IMG/VR virus record: IMGVR_UViG_3300037882_002205
Coordinates: 1 to 43,799 of that record
Source of the DNA: a virus
DNA: 43,799 nt
Reading direction: 5' to 3' (one strand)
Within the stretch, counting starts at the first letter, position 1. Each line of letters begins with the position of its first letter. Under the pieces are notes generated by a model. The model was given only the letters and a program-made list of their open reading frames with translations. It ran no database searches and was not told the origin of the DNA. The translations under genes were made by a program, and so were the position numbers. Below are positions 40,108-43,799 of this stretch, one piece after another.

Positions 40108-41817
40108 ATGCAGCTAAAACCCTTTCAAGAAATAGGCAAAGCCTTTATCACCTCTCGTAAGGTATCGTACATTGCGGACGATATGGGCCTAGGTAAATCG
40201 GCTCAAGCCATCGCTGCTATGAAAGAGATAAAGGCAGACAAGACTATAATCATGTGCCCAGCGAACGTGAAGTACAACTGGGTTAAAGAATTACGACAAT
40301 GGTCATTCAATAAAAGCGTATTCGTAGTTCGTAGCAAGAAAGACAAGATACCTGCGAGTGCGTCTGTGCTGATAATTAGCTACTCCATGTTGCCCAACGC
40401 TACACAAACGCTTCTAAAACAAGTAGCGCTTTGGTCAGGTAACAGCATCGATATGGTGGTGTTCGATGAGGCGCACAATTTAAAAGAACCTACCACCAAG
40501 AAGACAAAATTGTGTTTGAACAAAGACTCGTTTATCCACAAGGCTAGATACATTACCTGCCTGTCAGGCACCCCAGTGTTGAACCGACCCATTGAATTGT
40601 ACCCTGTTATCCGTGCGCTATGCCCTGATATCCTTGGCAAACACCAGACATGGGAAGCCTTTGGTAAGTATTACTGTGCAGGCTACCGAGATGGTTTTGG
40701 CTGGGTGTTCACTGGTGCCAGTAACCTGCCCGAACTGAGCAGTAAACTTAGTGGGTTTATGCTGCGCAGAATGAAATCAGAAGTCGCTCATGAATTGCCA
40801 GCAGTCACCCCTATTGAGCACATCGTAGACGTAGACATACGGTTCCCAGATGACACGCCGTTAGCAACCGAACGACGTTTGACTGGTATACAGAAGCTGG
40901 ATGCTTCCTTAGAAATCATAGAAGACACTATTGAACAGACAGGTAAGGTAGTGTTGTTTGCCTATCACCGAGAGGTACTGGACACACTGGCAGAGCGATT
41001 AGCCAAATACAACCCAGTGTCTGTTGTTGGGGGGCTTACTCCTGAAGTAAAAAACGCTGCCGTAAACCGCTTTATGGTGGACGATACGTGCAAAGTATTT
41101 ATAGGCCAATTGACGGCTGCTGGTCAAGGTATCGATGGCCTACAAAGAGTGTGTAGCCACATCATGTTTGTAGAGTTCGACTGGTCCCCCGGAATAATGG
41201 ACCAAGCTCGTGACCGACTTAACCGTATGGGTCAGGAAGACCCTGTTTTTGTTCACTACATCATCGTGCGAAATAGCTTGGAGGAAGCTATCTTAAAACA
41301 ACTGAAAATAAAACAAGCCAATATTGATACGATTTTATTTGGAAAGGACACTCCCCCAATGGACCCCAAAGTACTAGAAACGACGCTGCTACTTATTCAA
41401 GCGTCTAAGAGCGCATTAGAAGCTGCTGAGCAAGCCCTTGGTTCGCTTAGTGTTACTACACAAACTACACAAGAAGAGGAAGTAAAAGCACCTAAGAAAA
41501 AAGCAGCGAAAGCACCTGCACCATCACCTGTTGTTGATGCTGAACCAACGCCTCCGCCTGTAGCACCAACGCCACCTACCCCCGACATTGAAGAGGAAGA
41601 TATTACTGATGCTTATCTCCAACAATATGTGGGTAAGCTGCTGCACCAAGCTACTAAGGACGCCGTTGGTGAAGCCAAAGCCGCTAAAGCAGAGTCGTAC
41701 AAGGTATGGATTCGTGGTCTGTTAAAAGACATCTTCTTTGTTGAAAAATTAGCGGAAGTACCACAAAACCTACGCAAAGAGTTATTGGCTCGTCTTACAA
41801 AAGGAATCACGGAATGA
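40108..41817 (+). CDS. SNF2/DEAH-type helicase
   Basis: This 569-aa superfamily 2 ATPase has Walker A DDMGLGKS (24-31), DEAH at 120-123, SGTP at 153-156 and a C-terminal helicase lobe with TAAGQGIDGLQ and QARDRLNRMGQ (about 366-377). The order of motifs is that of SNF2-like translocases. Residues about 445-500 are a low-complexity Ala/Pro/Lys linker (KKKAAKAPAPSP), then a charged C-terminal domain not present in most relatives. It probably remodels or unwinds DNA in replication or recombination. The stop overlaps the DUF2800 ATG. Confidence 0.92.
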   Translation: MQLKPFQEIGKAFITSRKVSYIADDMGLGKSAQAIAAMKEIKADKTIIMCPANVKYNWVKELRQWSFNKSVFVVRSKKDKIPASASVLIISYSMLPNATQTLLKQVALWSGNSIDMVVFDEAHNLKEPTTKKTKLCLNKDSFIHKARYITCLSGTPVLNRPIELYPVIRALCPDILGKHQTWEAFGKYYCAGYRDGFGWVFTGASNLPELSSKLSGFMLRRMKSEVAHELPAVTPIEHIVDVDIRFPDDTPLATERRLTGIQKLDASLEIIEDTIEQTGKVVLFAYHREVLDTLAERLAKYNPVSVVGGLTPEVKNAAVNRFMVDDTCKVFIGQLTAAGQGIDGLQRVCSHIMFVEFDWSPGIMDQARDRLNRMGQEDPVFVHYIIVRNSLEEAILKQLKIKQANIDTILFGKDTPPMDPKVLETTLLLIQASKSALEAAEQALGSLSVTTQTTQEEEVKAPKKKAAKAPAPSPVVDAEPTPPPVAPTPPTPDIEEEDITDAYLQQYVGKLLHQATKDAVGEAKAAKAESYKVWIRGLLKDIFFVEKLAEVPQNLRKELLARLTKGITE

Positions 41818-42989
41818 CCTTACAGAAAGCACACAGCCCCATAGGAGCCTCTTCTGCGGAGCGTTGGTTTAACTGTCCGGGGTCGGTTCCTTTAATCGCT
41901 CAGATGCCTGCTCGTAGCAGTAGCGTCTATGCTGACGAAGGTAACGTAGCTCACGGGTTAGCCGAGACGTTTTTACGGAACGGAACGCCTGTAGATTACC
42001 GTATGGTGGATGAGATTATCGAGTATGGCGACAGCGAAATCAAAGTAACTGAAGAGATGCTGGATGCGATACAGATTTATCTGGATACCATTCGCAACGA
42101 CGTTGAGGAGCTGTATGGTGAACTATCCATAGAATGTAAGTTCCAATTGTCGGTGGACCCTGAAGCGTTTGGGACGGCTGATGCGGTTATGTTTATGCCT
42201 TACAACAAGTTAGTAGTTTATGACTACAAACATGGTAAAGGTAAAGCGGTAGCCGTAGAGAAAAACCCCCAACTACTGTATTACGCACTGGGGGCATACG
42301 AAGCGCTAAGCGATGATGATAAGAACACTATTGATAGTGTTGAAGCCGTTATTGTTCAGCCTCGTTGTCCAGAGAATGCTCCGGTACAGCGTACTACGTA
42401 TTCAGTAAACGCATTGATGGCTTTCAAAGAGACCCTTAAAGAAGCTATTGGTAGAGTGCGTAGCAATGACCCGACAGTACAGTCAGGCTCGTGGTGTCAG
42501 TTCTGTTCTGCTAAACCTATCTGCCCAGCCATTCGTACCATCGTGAACGAAAATGCCAAGGTAGCGTTTGCAGAAGAGCCTGATTTAGCACGACTTCAGA
42601 AACCCGAAGTACTTAGTCCAGAGGAACTGGGGCAGCTCCTTACCCATATCCCAACGATTGAAGCATGGTGTGCAGCAGTAGTTGGGTATGCTCAAGGAAA
42701 ACTCTCTGCTGGTGAATCTGTTCCGGGGTACAAGCTGGTCCGTAAGAAGTCGAACCGTAAATGGGTAGATGAAGAAGCAGCTCGCAGTGTATTTGTTAGT
42801 TACCTAGGTGACGAAGCACTTACACCGCAGAAGCTACGCAGTCCTGCCCAGATAGAAAAGATAAAAACAATGAAAGATTTGGTCTCCGAGCACTCGGTAA
42901 AACCAGACGGTGGGCTTACTCTCGCCCCCGAAGCAGACAAAAGAGAGGCCGTTACTGTTGATATTTTAGCCCTTTACAGCCACATTTAG
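41814..42989 (+). CDS. DUF2800 PD-(D/E)xK nuclease with Fe-S cluster residues
   Basis: The 391-aa protein matches DUF2800, a phage family related to RecB-type nucleases. The core has GTAD123 ... VVYDYK (D137, K139), then QLLYYALGAY (Q153). Four cysteines, C21 and C228/C231/C237, are positioned as in AddB/Cas4-like 4Fe-4S nucleases. It probably trims or resects DNA ends together with the SNF2 ATPase and ssDNA-binding protein. It overlaps the SNF2 gene by ATGA. Confidence 0.9.
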   Translation: MTLQKAHSPIGASSAERWFNCPGSVPLIAQMPARSSSVYADEGNVAHGLAETFLRNGTPVDYRMVDEIIEYGDSEIKVTEEMLDAIQIYLDTIRNDVEELYGELSIECKFQLSVDPEAFGTADAVMFMPYNKLVVYDYKHGKGKAVAVEKNPQLLYYALGAYEALSDDDKNTIDSVEAVIVQPRCPENAPVQRTTYSVNALMAFKETLKEAIGRVRSNDPTVQSGSWCQFCSAKPICPAIRTIVNENAKVAFAEEPDLARLQKPEVLSPEELGQLLTHIPTIEAWCAAVVGYAQGKLSAGESVPGYKLVRKKSNRKWVDEEAARSVFVSYLGDEALTPQKLRSPAQIEKIKTMKDLVSEHSVKPDGGLTLAPEADKREAVTVDILALYSHI

Positions 42990-43001
42990 ATCGGAAAACT
43001 C

Positions 43002-43628
43002 ATGAACAAACACTTCACAACTCCCGTATTCGTAGCCAACTTCCCTAGTATTTTTGAAATGTCGTCTTCCAAGGGGGAGGACGGTTCCGAAGGCGCACTT
43101 CGATACTCTATCCAGATGATTTTCACACCAAAGGACTTCACCGAAAGAGAGAAGGCTGTGTGGGCCGCCATGGAAGTAGAGAGCGAGCGTATTATGCGTG
43201 AAGTACTTAAACCTGTAAACCCTCAGCCATACTACCGTGATCCTTTCCGCAAAGGCAGCAAGTCTAAACAAAACCAGTCGGGTTTAGATTATGAAAAATA
43301 CCCCTACTTAAGTGATGATAATGTGGTCGCTAACGCCAGCAACTACTCCAATAAACCCGGTGTAGTAGACATTGACCGCAACCCTATCTTAGACAAATCA
43401 CAAATCTATTCCGGGTGCTATTGCGTAGCGGTAATTGAGTTGTACGCCAGCGGGGCTAAAGCTACTTCTAAAGCTTATAAAAACCCCGGCGTTAGTGCAT
43501 CCATAATCCACGTTATGAAGATTGCTGATGGTAAGCCATTAACAGCACCATCTGTTACAGTAGATGATGCGTTTGCTGATTTCACTCCTGTGGTTCCGCA
43601 GTACGCCATTACTTCCAATGACCTATAG
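43002..43628 (+). CDS. DUF2815 single-stranded DNA-binding protein
   Basis: This 208-aa protein matches DUF2815, a phage ssDNA-binding family thought to be related to T7 gp2.5. Typical segments are FTTPVFVANFPSIFE, RYSIQMIFTPKDFTE, NPQPYYRDPFRKGSK and the SGCYCVAVIELYAS strand with KAYKNPGVSASI. The C-terminal part ends with an acidic stretch (VDDAFADF), as expected of SSBs. It follows the nuclease gene by 12 bp and precedes the repeat protein by 12 bp. Confidence 0.88.
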   Translation: MNKHFTTPVFVANFPSIFEMSSSKGEDGSEGALRYSIQMIFTPKDFTEREKAVWAAMEVESERIMREVLKPVNPQPYYRDPFRKGSKSKQNQSGLDYEKYPYLSDDNVVANASNYSNKPGVVDIDRNPILDKSQIYSGCYCVAVIELYASGAKATSKAYKNPGVSASIIHVMKIADGKPLTAPSVTVDDAFADFTPVVPQYAITSNDL

Positions 43629-43640
43629 AAAGGAAACCCC

Positions 43641-43799
43641 ATGACCAAAATCCGAGCTGCTTATCTGAAATCCCAGAAGGAGGTCGAATTACCGACCCCT
43701 CCTGTGGTTGAAGAAACCCCTGTGGTTGAAGAAACCCCTGTGGTTGAAGAAACCCCTGTGGTTGAAGAAACCCCTGTGGTTGAAGAAACCCCTGTTAAA
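43641..43799 (+). CDS. VVEETP-repeat protein, 5' part (continues at 1-114)
   Basis: ATG 43641 is preceded by TAGAAAGGAAA, the recurring leader element of this genome. It encodes MTKIRAAYLKSQKEVELPTP, followed by PVVEET repeats that run off the window. Joined through the 99-bp overlap it ends at base 114, giving 57 aa. The repeats are acidic and the tail is basic. The gene is placed between ssDNA-binding protein and polymerase; its role is unknown. Confidence 0.75.
   Translation, partial: MTKIRAAYLKSQKEVELPTPPVVEETPVVEETPVVEETPVVEETPVVEETPVK
43701..43799. repeat. 99-bp terminal direct repeat, right copy
   Basis: Identical to bases 1-99, and made of five 18-bp coding units plus nine bases. 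Joining the two copies restores one open gene, so the molecule is circular or circularly permuted. Confidence 0.95.

Noticed and set aside
1-43799. Integrated prophage with host flanks
   Set aside because: No integrase, no host genes, and the ends overlap to form a circle.

Overview
The window looks like the complete genome of a tailed, podovirus-type bacteriophage (class Caudoviricetes) assembled as a circle. The first 99 bases and the last 99 bases are identical, so the unique length is about 43,700 bp, and one small repeat-rich gene runs across the join. The virion genes follow the T7 plan: T7 gp8-like portal, tail tubular proteins A and B, a gp13-like GNAT protein, three internal virion proteins and a fibre with a gp17-like N-terminus. 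This points to a short-tailed phage of a Gram-negative host, but nothing in the sequence fixes the host genus. I see no phage RNA polymerase, integrase, reverse transcriptase, CRISPR array or canonical tRNA. The phage therefore probably uses host sigma70 RNA polymerase and is probably lytic, although several small repressor-like proteins are present.

There are two opposing transcription blocks that diverge from a 977-bp intergenic region (26129-27105). The leftward block (26128 down to 2743) carries packaging, head, tail and lysis: two putative TerS-region proteins, TerL, portal, a Bbp19-like protein, scaffold, major capsid, a capsid-associated protein, tail tubular A and B, gp13/14/15/16-position proteins, tail fibre, two small tail proteins, a LamG-SGNH hydrolase tail protein, a holin-like protein, an M15 endolysin and a DUF1353 protein. 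A rho-independent terminator at 2690-2720 closes it. A second hairpin lies downstream of the capsid-associated gene, and a promoter candidate lies just before the capsid gene.

The rightward block starts at a perfect-consensus promoter (26987-27015). It first reads about 10.7 kb of small, mostly unknown early genes (27106-37864): ribbon-helix-helix and XRE regulators, zinc ribbons, DUF3268, DUF551 and DUF6378 proteins, short membrane proteins and a stand-alone lytic transglycosylase. It then reads the replication module: an excisionase-like HTH protein, a PrimPol-VirE-type primase-helicase, an SNF2 helicase, a DUF2800 Fe-S nuclease, a DUF2815 ssDNA-binding protein, the junction-spanning VVEETP-repeat protein, family A DNA polymerase with proofreading domain and a RuvC-like resolvase. 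The two blocks converge at 2691/2743.

Two non-coding elements stand out. At 33065-33192 an intergenic sequence folds into a closed multibranched RNA whose 3' hairpin is a 5-bp/7-nt T-arm abutting an 8-bp closing stem, a tRNA-like layout in a molecule too long and otherwise wrong for a tRNA. At 26691-26909 a 36-bp inverted repeat (33/36 identical) encloses further nested palindromes in AT-rich DNA, a good candidate for the replication origin or a master control site.
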